Notes under the pieces: generated by a model
The model's input: only the letters and a program-made list of their open reading frames with translations
Told to the model about the DNA's origin: nothing
Database searches by the model: none
Position numbers and translations under genes: made by a program
Source: Fibrobacter intestinalis
GTDB taxonomy: Bacteria > Fibrobacterota > Fibrobacteria > Fibrobacterales > Fibrobacteraceae
Direction of reading: 5' to 3'
DNA length: 64,000 nucleotides
Assembly: GCF_900167415.1 (NCBI RefSeq)
Contig: NZ_FUWU01000011.1
Coordinates: 1-64,000 of the forward strand
Shown here: positions 10,719 to 19,228 of the stretch, in pieces
Layout of the letters: each line of letters opens with the position of its first letter
How positions within the stretch are numbered: the first letter of the stretch is position 1

Positions 10719-11804
10719 ATGTTGAAAAATGAATTTCAGTTTGCCGGAGTCGGCGTTTCTCCCTGTACGGTGCTTTCTCCTATGGCCGGCGTGACCGACG
10801 CTCCTTTTCGCCGATTATGTCGGATTTTGTCCGGAAATCGAATGGGACTTCTGGTTTCGGAATTTGTATCGACAGATGGAACTTCGCCGTTTGTTTTGAA
10901 AAATCGCAAACAGCTCCATTTTTACCCGGAAGAACGCCCCTTTGGAATTCAAATTTTTGGCCGGGATCCGGAGCGGATGGCTTATGCGGCTCAAGTTCTT
11001 GAATCTTTGCGGCCCGATTACATTGAAGTCAATGCGGGCTGTCCTGTTCCAAAAGTCGCTGGGAAGGGTGGAGGCGCGGGGCTTTTAAAGGACTTGCCGC
11101 GACTGGCCAAAATTCTTTCGGAAGTCAAAAAGGCGATAGCGATTCCGATGACGCTCAAATGTCGTGTCGGCTGGGATGAAAATTCCATCAATGTCATGGA
11201 AACTTTGAAAATTGCAGAAGTGGAAGGGGCTGATATGCTGACGGTCCATGGCAGAACACGAGTGCAGGGGTATAACGGTTTTGCGGACTGGAACTTGATT
11301 GGCGAAGTTGCTGCTGCGGCAAGGATTCCTGTGGTCGGCAACGGCGATGTTTCCAGCGTTCAATCCGCTCTTGAAAAATTGGAAAAATATGCGATTAGCG
11401 GAGTTTCCATTGGACGAGGAGCTTTGCACAATCCGTGGCTTTTTGGTGAAATTGCGGACGCATTAGAAGGCAAACCTGCGCGGGATGTGTCCGCACAAGA
11501 AGCTTGTGGTATTTTCAAAATTTATTACGAATTGATGGCGGAAGAATGCGAATCTTCGCCTTTTGGAATGCTTGGGCGATTGAAACAGCTGGCGGCCAGA
11601 CTATGCAAGGGCTTTGAACCGGACTCGTCGGAATTTCGGCAGCGGGTATTGACAAGCCAGAGCTTAGAAGAGCTTTTTGAAAATGCGGACAGGTTTGCAG
11701 AATTTGCGCAAAGCAACGGAATACGCTTTAATCCTTCGCGCTTGGTTAATTTGAACGGTCGCAAGGAAAATTCGGTTTCGTTTGACAGGCAATTCAAAGG
11801 CTGA
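10719..11804 (+). CDS. dusB: tRNA-dihydrouridine synthase (DusB-like)
   Basis: 361 residues from the ATG at 10719; the longer frame back to 10599 would overlap the HU start and adds a non-family leader. FMN-dependent TIM-barrel enzyme reducing uridines in the tRNA D-loop. Visible motifs: LSPMAGVTDAPFRRLC at 19-34, NAGCPVPKVAGKGGGAGLLKD with catalytic Cys108, TVHGRTRVQGYNGFADW, and GNGDVSS plus SIGRGALHNPW for FMN phosphate binding. It ends 11 bases inside the convergent allophanate hydrolase gene, so the two stop codons overlap on opposite strands with no room for a terminator between them. Confidence 0.87.
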   Translation: MLKNEFQFAGVGVSPCTVLSPMAGVTDAPFRRLCRILSGNRMGLLVSEFVSTDGTSPFVLKNRKQLHFYPEERPFGIQIFGRDPERMAYAAQVLESLRPDYIEVNAGCPVPKVAGKGGGAGLLKDLPRLAKILSEVKKAIAIPMTLKCRVGWDENSINVMETLKIAEVEGADMLTVHGRTRVQGYNGFADWNLIGEVAAAARIPVVGNGDVSSVQSALEKLEKYAISGVSIGRGALHNPWLFGEIADALEGKPARDVSAQEACGIFKIYYELMAEECESSPFGMLGRLKQLAARLCKGFEPDSSEFRQRVLTSQSLEELFENADRFAEFAQSNGIRFNPSRLVNLNGRKENSVSFDRQFKG

Positions 11805-13497
11805 GGAAATACTTTCGCCAGTCGCCAAATTCGGAAATATTCTTGCCGATTTTTTGCACTATTGGTTCTCCTAAAAATCCGGAAACTTCCGTTCCGTTTT
11901 CCAAGCGGATTTTCCCGATGCTGAGTGGCGCGGGGATCTGGGAAATAAATTTTCCGAATTCTTCCGCTGGGAGCGCGTAGAGCTCTACATGGAAGGAACT
12001 TCCGCCTTTTTCCGCACGGACGAGTGCTGGTTTGGGAATGTTCCCAGGAAGGGCGAACATGGTGTATTCCGCAGCAGTTTTTTGGGTCCCTAGAAATTCG
12101 GCGTCTTCGAGTTCCCCATGAAGAGGCATTCCCTGTAGATGCGCTCCGCAAACAGCAATCGCCATTTTGGGCGCTAGGAACGAACGGAGCTTTTCTGCGG
12201 CGGAGAAAAGGACATTTTCCGCGAAGGCTTTACCGACGAGAGTGACACCGAATGGCAACTTCCCCGCAAATCCCACAGGAATGGCTAGCGCCGAAAAGTC
12301 GAGGAGATTCATGTAGTTTGTATAGTATCCGAGATTCGAGTTGAGGCGGATCGGATCGGCTTCGACTTCGGCTGTCTTGTAGCAGGTGCCGACGGTTGGC
12401 GTCATAAGAAAATCGACTTGATCCATCTCCCGGTCGGCAAGAGCTTTTGCGTGGCGCAGTTTGTGAAATGCGTCGAAGATTTGCGACGGATGCGGCGTTG
12501 ATGGAGGAATAATAATTTTGCGTGTCACGGGATGAATTTGTGCGGAATGCTCTTCGATGAATTTTCCGACAGCGGAATACCGTTCAAAAACCCAAGGTCC
12601 TTCGTACAAGAGTCGAGCCGCTTCGAGAAAAGGTTTAAAATGGATTCGTCGCATTTTTCCGCCGGCTTTTTCCGCAGCTGTGATGGAGTCTTCGAAGAGT
12701 TTCCGATAATTTTCGTTTCCAAAAAAATTAAGTTCCGATTCTTCGGGAACGCCGAACGTCCAATTTCCCGGAAGGTGCGCCAAGTTTTCAGGAGCTTTTC
12801 GCGAATAATCGTCGTCTTCGTCATAGCCTTTTGCAATTTCGAGAAGCCGCTTTGCATCGCTTAAATTGAGCGCAAAGAGAGAAACGCAGTCAAGACTTCG
12901 GCATGCGGGGACGACTCCTTTTGTGCTTAAAAGTCCACAAGTCGGTTTCACGCCATAAAGATTGTTGAATGCCGCAGGGACGCGCCCGGAACCTGCCGTG
13001 TCCGTTCCGAGGGAAAAAGAGCAAAGTCCATAGGCGAGTGCTGCTGCGGATCCGCTGCTAGATCCTCCAGAAATGTATTCGGGAGCGAATCGGTTGGGGA
13101 TTGCGCCGTAGGGAGTACGCACTCCGACAAGACCTGTGGCGAATTGATCCATATTTGTCTTGCCGAGGGGAATGGCTCCTGCGCGAATGAGCTTGCCCAC
13201 GACGGTTGCGGAACGGTTTGGGGTGTAGGCGAATGCTGGGCAGCCGGCTGTCGTTTCGCAGTTTTCGAGGTCGATGTTGTCCTTGATGGCGAAGGGAATT
13301 CCGTAGAGCGGAAGATCGCGGGGAGATTTCAAATGCAGGTTTTTCAGATAGCGGGAAAGGGATTCGTCGGAAGTATGCGAAATCCAAATGGAAGCCGGCG
13401 CTTCAGCGATTTTTTTCTTTAATTCGGTTATAACTTTTTCGGGAGTCGTGGATCCATCGCGATAGGCAGAAAGCAATGAGCGGATGTCTAGTTTCAT
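11794..13497 (-). CDS. atzF: Allophanate hydrolase
   Basis: 567 residues. It hydrolyses allophanate to ammonia and CO2, the last step after urea or guanidine carboxylation. The N-terminal amidase-signature domain has Lys72 (PFAIKDN), the GGSSSGS serine (about 147) and the nucleophile Ser170 in DTAGSGRVPA, giving the Ser-cisSer-Lys triad. The C-terminal domain from about 445 (AVCGAHLQGMPLHGEL, ending GEPIVQKIGKNISEFGDWRKY) matches the separate C-terminal domain of AtzF/DUR1,2-type allophanate hydrolases. ATG 13497 was chosen for the AAGAGG just upstream; the frame extends further only through the operator. A perfect palindrome at 13511-13535 sits immediately upstream. It lies downstream of the ROK gene on the same strand, opposite the carboxylase operon. 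Confidence 0.92.
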   Translation of the reverse strand: MKLDIRSLLSAYRDGSTTPEKVITELKKKIAEAPASIWISHTSDESLSRYLKNLHLKSPRDLPLYGIPFAIKDNIDLENCETTAGCPAFAYTPNRSATVVGKLIRAGAIPLGKTNMDQFATGLVGVRTPYGAIPNRFAPEYISGGSSSGSAAALAYGLCSFSLGTDTAGSGRVPAAFNNLYGVKPTCGLLSTKGVVPACRSLDCVSLFALNLSDAKRLLEIAKGYDEDDDYSRKAPENLAHLPGNWTFGVPEESELNFFGNENYRKLFEDSITAAEKAGGKMRRIHFKPFLEAARLLYEGPWVFERYSAVGKFIEEHSAQIHPVTRKIIIPPSTPHPSQIFDAFHKLRHAKALADREMDQVDFLMTPTVGTCYKTAEVEADPIRLNSNLGYYTNYMNLLDFSALAIPVGFAGKLPFGVTLVGKAFAENVLFSAAEKLRSFLAPKMAIAVCGAHLQGMPLHGELEDAEFLGTQKTAAEYTMFALPGNIPKPALVRAEKGGSSFHVELYALPAEEFGKFISQIPAPLSIGKIRLENGTEVSGFLGEPIVQKIGKNISEFGDWRKYFLSL

Positions 13498-13510
13498 TAG
13501 GAACCTCTTG

Positions 13511-13535
13511 ACTTTATAAAAACCTTTTATAAAGT
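13511..13535. promoter_or_regulatory. Palindromic operator in front of allophanate hydrolase
   Basis: Perfect inverted repeat: arms ACTTTATAAAA (13511-13521) and TTTTATAAAGT (13525-13535), 3-base spacer. It lies 14 bases upstream of the allophanate hydrolase start, touching its ribosome-binding site, so a bound protein would block transcription or initiation. The same half-site recurs at 14677-14699 and 14767-14793. The ROK regulator encoded next door is the obvious candidate ligand. Confidence 0.8.
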
Positions 13536-13636
13536 AGTTTTGCGGAGAGAAAAAATAAAGAGAAATGCAAAAAAAATCGATCCAAAAATGTGAATCGATT
13601 TTCAAATTCGTTCAAAAATGTTGAAACAAGCCCCGA

Positions 13637-14632
13637 TCAGATTTTTAAAAGCCTTTGAATGGATAGTTGCGCAATTCCGGCAAAGTATTCTTCTTGCGTA
13701 TTCGGCTGGATGAGGAGCTTGGGCAATTTTGATTTAGCGAATCGCATTTGCAAACGTTTTTCAAAGTTCAGCTTTTTTAGATCTTCCGAGAGGCAGCCGG
13801 TGAGAAGAATGACTGCGGGGTCGAAGAAGACGATTGTCGCTTGGACGACTTGCAAGATGCCGGGCAGTGCTCGCTTTGTGTTGTCGAAAAATCGCCGCTG
13901 GCTCCCTTTGGGAAAGGGGAAGGGGAAATAGGAAAGTTCGCCGGAAAGACTCGAATGTCCGCGGACGATATTCCCATCGACGAGAAATCCTCCGGCAGGC
14001 GGGTTGCCTTTTGGAAAAAAGAGAATGGCTATGTCTTTTTCGTTTTGGTTTACACGCGAGTAGCCTAGTGCGATGGAATTCATGTCGTTTTCGACGAAGA
14101 CGGGAATTTTGAGCGCGCTTTCTAATTCGCTTTGGACTGCGCGCCCGTCTAATTCGGGGAAATCGCTAAAGGCGACGATTCCTTCGTGGATGCAGCCTTG
14201 AACGCCGAGGGTGACGAGTCGGATGGCCGGATTCTTTTTCAAAATTCCCATTGCCATTTTTTTCAAGGTGGGAAGATTCACTTGGTGGACGAGGGAGGAA
14301 CCTTGGCTGTGCGTTTTTTCAGAGACATCGACAACTCTGTAGTAGATTTTTTCCGTACCATTCTCGGAAATGGCGAGAAGGCTGAGAAATTGCGTTTTCT
14401 CGGCGCAGTAGCGGTAAGCTTGTGCCGGGCGTCCTCCATTGGAGAGTCGGAGGTTTTCCGCTACAGCGTCTCCGGATTTGGCCATTTCGTTTAGCAGGTT
14501 TCCGCAAGTGGCGACAGTCAATCCCGTGCGTTTGGCGATTTCGGGTTTTGTCGCAGAACCGAGCGCAATGAGTGCCCGTTTGATTTGCAAAATGTTTTGC
14601 TGTTTGATTTTTATAATGGAATTGGAGGACAT
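13637..14632 (-). CDS. ROK-family transcriptional regulator of the guanidine/urea locus
   Basis: 331 residues. The N-terminal winged-helix domain (KQQNILQIKRALIALGSATKPEIAKRTGLTVATCGNLLNEM) is the NagC/XylR type. The ROK domain follows with VFVENDMNSIALGY, GGFLVDGNIVRGHSSLSGELSYF and a C-terminal helix-strand block. The CxCGxxGC zinc motif usual after the GE(L/I)xH segment is absent, and the glycine-rich phosphate loop of sugar-kinase ROKs is not seen, so sugar phosphorylation is unlikely. ROK regulators normally sense sugars; here the gene stands between allophanate hydrolase and the transporter-carboxylase operon and three matching palindromes surround it. I infer it is the local regulator, autoregulated through the site at 14677. 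The ligand is unknown and could be guanidine, urea or a pathway intermediate. Confidence 0.8.
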   Translation of the reverse strand: MSSNSIIKIKQQNILQIKRALIALGSATKPEIAKRTGLTVATCGNLLNEMAKSGDAVAENLRLSNGGRPAQAYRYCAEKTQFLSLLAISENGTEKIYYRVVDVSEKTHSQGSSLVHQVNLPTLKKMAMGILKKNPAIRLVTLGVQGCIHEGIVAFSDFPELDGRAVQSELESALKIPVFVENDMNSIALGYSRVNQNEKDIAILFFPKGNPPAGGFLVDGNIVRGHSSLSGELSYFPFPFPKGSQRRFFDNTKRALPGILQVVQATIVFFDPAVILLTGCLSEDLKKLNFEKRLQMRFAKSKLPKLLIQPNTQEEYFAGIAQLSIQRLLKI

Positions 14633-14676
14633 CTTGGTTAAAAGATAAATTCAAATTTTAACGTAATGAGAAAAAT

Positions 14677-14699
14677 CTTTATAAAAATGTTTTACAAAG
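14677..14699. promoter_or_regulatory. Near-palindromic operator in front of the ROK gene
   Basis: Arms CTTTATAAAA (14677-14686) and TTTTACAAAG (14690-14699), 3-base spacer, one mismatch between arms. It is the weakest of the three copies and lies 45 bases upstream of the ROK start codon, which suits moderate autoregulation. Confidence 0.65.
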
Positions 14700-14766
14700 T
14701 ATGCTTGATTTCTGGGAAAACGACGAAAAAGGGCTAAAATGTTTTTTCTCTCTACAAATCTGTCGG

Positions 14767-14793
14767 GACTTTATAAAAAGTTTTTATAAAGTC
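14767..14793. promoter_or_regulatory. Palindromic operator in front of the ABC transporter-carboxylase operon
   Basis: Perfect 13-bp inverted repeat: GACTTTATAAAAA (14767-14779), one central G, TTTTTATAAAGTC (14781-14793). It lies about 110 bases upstream of the substrate-binding protein start. The half-site core CTTTATAAAA is the same as at 13511 and 14677, though the centre is 1 base rather than 3. No guanidine-I riboswitch signature is visible between here and 14903. Confidence 0.8.
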
Positions 14794-14902
14794 GGAGTGA
14801 AAAAAATAAAAAGCGGCGAAATTCGTTGAAAAAACGGAAACTTTTCGATTTTGGCATTGCTTTTGCTTTGTGGACTGCAAAAACTCTTCACGCGAGGTAC
14901 TT

Positions 14903-15886
14903 ATGAAAATGCCAAAAATCCTTCTTGCCGCGGCCATGGGTCTTGCGGCGACACTTTACGCTGAAAAGCCGGTCTTGAAAATTGCTTATAGCGATTGGCC
15001 AGGCTGGACTGCTTGGGAAATTGCCGACAAAAAGGGATTTTTCAAGAAGCACGACGTGAATGTAAAACTCGAATGGTTCGAATATGGGCCGTCTATGGAT
15101 GCTTTTGCCGCGAAGAAAGTCGATGCGGTTGGAGTGGCGAATGGCGATGCGATGGTCTTGAATGCAACGGGTGCACGGAACGTGACGATTTTGATAAATG
15201 ACTATAGTAACGGAAATGATAAAATTGTTGGAGCTCCGGGAATTTCTTCCATCAAGGATTTAAAAGGGAAGAAAGTCGGCGTGGAAATCGGTTGCCTTTC
15301 CCATGCACTTCTCATCAACGCCCTTTTGAAGAATGGTCTCAAGGAATCGGACGTGACTCTGGTGAACATGCCGACTCACCAAGCGCTCCAAACTTTGGAA
15401 AGTGGCGAAGTCTCGGCAGTTGTTGCCTGGGTTCCGCATTCCGTAAATGCGCTTGAGAAGGTGACGGGTTCCAAGGAGCTTTATACGAGTGCTGACGAAC
15501 CGGGCATTATCTATGATGTCTTGGCCGTTTCGCAAGAATCGCTGATGAAGTACAAGGACGAATGGATGAAAGTCGTTGCTGCGTGGGACGATGTGGTCGC
15601 CTACATGAATGATCCTAAAAACAAGAAGGAAATGGTCAAAATCCTGGCGGATCGCGTTGGTGTTCCGGAATCGCAATATGCGAAGTTTATCGGCGGAACG
15701 CGTTTCTTGCGGCTGAACGAATCGATCAAATTCTTCAACAAGAAGGATTCTTCTTACGGGTCGATTTACGGTTCGAGTAAACGAGTCGATGAATTCTTTG
15801 TGAAGAACAAAGTCTATGACAAACACGTTGATGTGAACCGCTATATCAATCCTTCGTTCACAGAAAAGCTCGTTAACGGAAAGTAG
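14903..15886 (+). CDS. ABC transporter substrate-binding protein (SsuA/NMT1-like), probably for guanidine or urea
   Basis: 327 residues. Signal peptide about 1-19 (ILLAAAMGLAATLYA). The mature protein follows the nitrate/sulfonate/taurine binding-protein plan: LKIAYSDWPGWTAWEIADKKG near the start, FGPSMDAF-like segment EYGPSMDAFAAKKVDAVGVANGD, ISSIKDLKGKKVGVEIGCLSH, and a C-terminal helical lobe. ATG 14903 follows GCGAGG at a good distance. It is the first gene of an eight-gene unit; the permease follows after 29 bases. Proteins of this family commonly accompany UAAP1/UAAP2 and urea/guanidine carboxylase genes, which is the basis for the substrate guess. Confidence 0.82.
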   Translation: MKMPKILLAAAMGLAATLYAEKPVLKIAYSDWPGWTAWEIADKKGFFKKHDVNVKLEWFEYGPSMDAFAAKKVDAVGVANGDAMVLNATGARNVTILINDYSNGNDKIVGAPGISSIKDLKGKKVGVEIGCLSHALLINALLKNGLKESDVTLVNMPTHQALQTLESGEVSAVVAWVPHSVNALEKVTGSKELYTSADEPGIIYDVLAVSQESLMKYKDEWMKVVAAWDDVVAYMNDPKNKKEMVKILADRVGVPESQYAKFIGGTRFLRLNESIKFFNKKDSSYGSIYGSSKRVDEFFVKNKVYDKHVDVNRYINPSFTEKLVNGK

Positions 15887-15915
15887 AAAAGACAAATTAA
15901 CCCGGGACGTAAAAC

Positions 15916-16980
15916 ATGAACTGTCCAATTGGAATACGAAAGGAAGCCGGGAAGCGCGGAAGAATAATTTTGGCCATTCTTTCGTTCGCCTTGCCGCTCG
16001 CGCTTTGGTGTGCGGTAAGCTATATCCCGTTTATTTATCATCCGCTGATTCAAATAACGGATGCGGGCGGAAGTATGTTTTGCGAACCGGGCGATGAAAT
16101 CGCCAGAGAAAATTTTGAGGAAGAGAGTGCGAACTTGCTTGCAGAGGGAGAGGCTCCGATGAAAGGCGTGCGCGTGAATCCCGCTTATCTACCGGCTCCC
16201 CATTCTGTAGCGAAAGCGCTGGTGACCGCTTTCCGCACGCCGCCGAAACGCGATGGGGACGTCTGGTTTTACGAAAGTATTTTGCATTCGATAAAAATCG
16301 TTTTCCTAGCGTTTTTCCTTTCGAGTCTTGTCGGACTTCCTCTTGGCATTCTCAGCGGTTCCATTCCTTTTGTGGAAAGGCTGACCGCTCCCTTTATCGA
16401 GTTTTTTCGGTATTTTCCAGCTCCGGTTTTTGGGGCGCTCGCTGTCGCTGTTCTCGGCATTAACGATGCCCCGAAAATCGCAATTATCATTATTGGAACT
16501 TTTTTTCAACAAGTTCCGATGCTATCCGCAACGACGCGTCATGCGGATCCGGCTTTGACAGAAGCGGCGCGGACTTTGGGTGCGTCTCCTTTACGCGTGC
16601 TGATAAAAGTCATTATTCCAGAAATTGCGCCGAAAATTTACAAGGATATGCGAATCCTGCTCGGTTGGGCTTGGACGTATTTGATTGTCGCGGAAGTAGT
16701 CGGTACGAGTTCCGGCATTACCTGGTTCATTAATCAACAAGCGAAGTATCGGAATTTCGATAACGTTTATGCGGCGATTGTCATTTTAGGAATCATCGGA
16801 CTCGGTTGCGATCTTGTTCTTTCAAGAATAGGAAAGGACTTGTTCGCTTGGGAAGATGGGCGCGTGAGTTTCCTCGTGAAATTGCGTCGGGAACTAACCG
16901 CTCCAAAGAACTACGTATTTTCCTTTCGCTTGACAGAAGCGGAAAAAGAATTGAAGGAAAAGAATAATGGAAAACTTTGA
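15916..16980 (+). CDS. ABC transporter permease (SsuC/TauC-like)
   Basis: 354 residues. The BPD_transp_1 domain covers about 115-300 with several membrane helices and the EAA loop [24 protein letters not shown] that docks on the ATPase. Between the first helix (about 19-40) and the core lies a hydrophilic stretch of about 75 residues, longer than usual and presumably periplasmic. The C-terminal 40 residues are charged and cytoplasmic. The gene overlaps the ATPase gene by 14 bases, supporting a single complex. Confidence 0.85.
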   Translation: MNCPIGIRKEAGKRGRIILAILSFALPLALWCAVSYIPFIYHPLIQITDAGGSMFCEPGDEIARENFEEESANLLAEGEAPMKGVRVNPAYLPAPHSVAKALVTAFRTPPKRDGDVWFYESILHSIKIVFLAFFLSSLVGLPLGILSGSIPFVERLTAPFIEFFRYFPAPVFGALAVAVLGINDAPKIAIIIIGTFFQQVPMLSATTRHADPALTEAARTLGASPLRVLIKVIIPEIAPKIYKDMRILLGWAWTYLIVAEVVGTSSGITWFINQQAKYRNFDNVYAAIVILGIIGLGCDLVLSRIGKDLFAWEDGRVSFLVKLRRELTAPKNYVFSFRLTEAEKELKEKNNGKL

Positions 16981-17806
16981 TTTCATTATTGAAGCGAAAA
17001 ACATCGTGAAAGATTTCGCTGAAAGCGATGGCGGCTTGCGTCGCGTCCTCGACGGAATTTCTTTTGGAGTGAAACGTCGCGAATTTCTTTCGATCATCGG
17101 ACCATCGGGATGTGGAAAGTCAACGCTCATTCGCATTGCTGCCGGTCTTGAAACGGCGACGGACGGATGCTTTTTGTTGGACGGCAAGAAGGTTTCCGGT
17201 ACGGGAGCCGAGCGAGGAATGGTGTTCCAAAAATACACGCTTTTCCCTTGGCTTTCGGTGAAGCAAAACGTGATGTTCGGGCTTGAATCGTCGGGATTCG
17301 GGAAGGATGAAGCGGAAGAAACGGCGAGGCAATGGCTGGAAATCGTCGGGCTTGACAGGTATTCGGAATACTATCCGAAGCAACTTTCGGGTGGTATGCA
17401 ACAACGTGTCGCCATTGCCCGTGCGCTTGCCCCGCAACCTCGAGTTCTTTTGATGGACGAACCTTTTGGCGCTCTGGATGCACAAACGCGTTCGCAAATG
17501 CAAAAATATTTGCTCGAAGTCTGGAAGAATATCGACATCACGATTCTTTTTGTGACGCACGATTTGGACGAAGCCGTATTCCTTTCGGACAGGATTCTGA
17601 CTCTCCAGGCAAACCCCGGCAAGGTAAAAGAATTTGTAGAAGTCGATGTGCCGCGTCCGCGGAACGAAGAAAGCCTGTTCCTTCCGCAATTCGTAGAAAC
17701 GCGGAAGTATGTGGAAGACCTGATTCATCCGACGGTGGAAAACAAGGTTCCCGTGGAAACGTTTAACATCGTGAACATGGTCGGAAAGAAAAACTCGACC
17801 AAGTAA
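16967..17806 (+). CDS. ABC transporter ATP-binding protein (SsuB/TauB-like)
   Basis: 279 residues. Walker [10 protein letters not shown] at 45-53, Q-loop region [12 protein letters not shown], signature LSGGMQQR, Walker [14 protein letters not shown] and the switch His in FVTHDLDEA are all intact. The C-terminal extension of about 40 residues after the nucleotide-binding domain is typical of the nitrate/sulfonate/taurine ATPases. It powers import through the preceding permease. A 36-base gap with AAGAGG leads to the UAAP1 gene. Confidence 0.9.
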   Translation: MENFDFIIEAKNIVKDFAESDGGLRRVLDGISFGVKRREFLSIIGPSGCGKSTLIRIAAGLETATDGCFLLDGKKVSGTGAERGMVFQKYTLFPWLSVKQNVMFGLESSGFGKDEAEETARQWLEIVGLDRYSEYYPKQLSGGMQQRVAIARALAPQPRVLLMDEPFGALDAQTRSQMQKYLLEVWKNIDITILFVTHDLDEAVFLSDRILTLQANPGKVKEFVEVDVPRPRNEESLFLPQFVETRKYVEDLIHPTVENKVPVETFNIVNMVGKKNSTK

Positions 17807-17842
17807 AATTCACCAACAAAATTCCAACAAGAGGTAAATACT

Positions 17843-18559
17843 ATGGAAAACGAAAAAGTTTTGACTTCAAAAACGATTGCGGGTGGCTGGAACTATTCCC
17901 GCATTGTGAAACGCGGTCAGAAAATCCGACTTACAGATTTGGAAGGCGGCGCAAACGCTTCGCTCCTTTGCTACAACGCAAAGAATTTTACGGAACGCTT
18001 TAACTTGGGCGATTCTTTGAAAATTCAACATGTCTGTCGCATTGCCGAGAATTGCTGCCTTTACAGCGATATGGGACGCATTCTTTTAAGCGTTGTCAAG
18101 GATACAGTCGGCTGGCATGATCCGCTTTGCGGTTGTACGCACGCGAACTTGATCAAGGAACGCTTTGGTGAGCACGACTATCAACATTATCAAAATGATT
18201 TTTTCCGAAATGGTTACGATTCCCTTTTGGTGGAAATCGGCAAATATGGAATGACCAAGCGCGATTTTACGGAACTCGTGAACTTCTTCTCGAAAGTCGT
18301 GGTGACATCGGACGGCAAGATGACGTTTGTCGAAAACAATTCAAAACCCGGCGATTATGTGGAACTACGCGCCGAAATGGATACGCTTGTCGTTATCGAC
18401 ACGGGAATGCACCCGCTGAATCCATCGAAGGAATATCTGCGGAAGCCGGTCAAGGTGGAACTCTTGCCTTGCGAATTTTCGGTGGCAGATGATCCATGCT
18501 TCATCTGGTGCCCAGAAAATGGTCGTGGGTTTGCCAACACGGCAGATTACAATCTTTAA
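17843..18559 (+). CDS. Urea carboxylase-associated protein UAAP1 (DUF1989), carboxyguanidine deiminase subunit
   Basis: 238 residues. DUF1989 family. Motifs typical of UAAP1: GGWNYSRIVKRGQKIRLTDLEGGANASLLCYNA near the start, YSDMGRILLSVVKDTVGWHDPLCGCTH at about 72-98, YGMTKRDFTELVNFFSKV, and a final MHPLNPSKEYLRKPVKVEL. It lacks the QLNNPCNxYNPTP block of its two downstream paralogues. In characterised guanidine loci, UAAP1 and UAAP2 proteins form the heteromeric carboxyguanidine deiminase (CgdAB) that yields allophanate and ammonia; before that discovery they were only called urea-amidolyase-associated. Which of CgdA and CgdB this is I leave open. The Cys and His of the GWHDPLCGCTH segment are plausible metal ligands. 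Confidence 0.85.
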   Translation: MENEKVLTSKTIAGGWNYSRIVKRGQKIRLTDLEGGANASLLCYNAKNFTERFNLGDSLKIQHVCRIAENCCLYSDMGRILLSVVKDTVGWHDPLCGCTHANLIKERFGEHDYQHYQNDFFRNGYDSLLVEIGKYGMTKRDFTELVNFFSKVVVTSDGKMTFVENNSKPGDYVELRAEMDTLVVIDTGMHPLNPSKEYLRKPVKVELLPCEFSVADDPCFIWCPENGRGFANTADYNL

Positions 18560-18574
18560 AAGGATGGTTTCAAA

Positions 18575-19228
18575 ATGGTGACGAAATATTTGGAAAGCTC
18601 CCTTCGGGAAGAAGACGCCGTCTATTCGGAAGATGTGCCTGCAGGCGAAGGCTGGATGCACTTAATTAAAAAAGGCCAGATTTTCCGCATTTTGGATCTC
18701 GAAGGAAATCAGGCCGTTGATACGCTATTCATCAGCGCTACAAATCCAGAAGAACGCTACAGTGTGCAGCAAACTGTGCAACGTCAGGCGAATTGTTTGG
18801 TGGGTGTCGGCACGAAGCTCTATTCAAATGACGACAATCCGATGCTTACCGTTATTGCGGATACCTGCGGCGATCACGATACGCTAGGGAGCGCATGCTC
18901 TTGCGAAAGCAACACTTGCCGCTATGCTTTGGACAAACGTTATATGCACGCATGCCGTGAATCGTTTCTCAAGGTTTTGCTTGCGAAGCCTGGATTTGAT
19001 AAGCGAGATCAAGTGAACAATTTGAACTTTTTCATGTACGTTCCCTTTGATGAACAGGGAAATTTGAATTTCGCAGATGGCATTTCGAGCCCGGGAAAGT
19101 ATGTGGAAATGAAAGCGGAAATGGATGTGTATGCCGTTGTGAGCAATTGTCCGCAACTGAACAATCCCTGTAACGCGTATAACCCGACTCCGGTGAGAAT
19201 GCTCATCTGGGACGAGGAGGATCTATGA
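18575..19228 (+). CDS. Urea carboxylase-associated protein UAAP2 (DUF1989), first copy
   Basis: 217 residues. Same fold as the UAAP1 protein but of UAAP2 type: KKGQIFRILDLEGNQAVDTL, SNDDNPMLTVIADTCGDHDT followed by LGSACSCESNTCRYALDKRYMHACRES, FADGISSPGKYVEM, and CPQLNNPCNAYNPTPVRMLIW. This copy follows the textbook UAAP2 pattern more closely than the next one, so it is the better candidate for the deiminase partner of UAAP1. It carries an unusually dense set of cysteines in 105-125. AAAGGATGG precedes the ATG. Its stop overlaps the next start (ATGA). Confidence 0.85.
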   Translation: MVTKYLESSLREEDAVYSEDVPAGEGWMHLIKKGQIFRILDLEGNQAVDTLFISATNPEERYSVQQTVQRQANCLVGVGTKLYSNDDNPMLTVIADTCGDHDTLGSACSCESNTCRYALDKRYMHACRESFLKVLLAKPGFDKRDQVNNLNFFMYVPFDEQGNLNFADGISSPGKYVEMKAEMDVYAVVSNCPQLNNPCNAYNPTPVRMLIWDEEDL

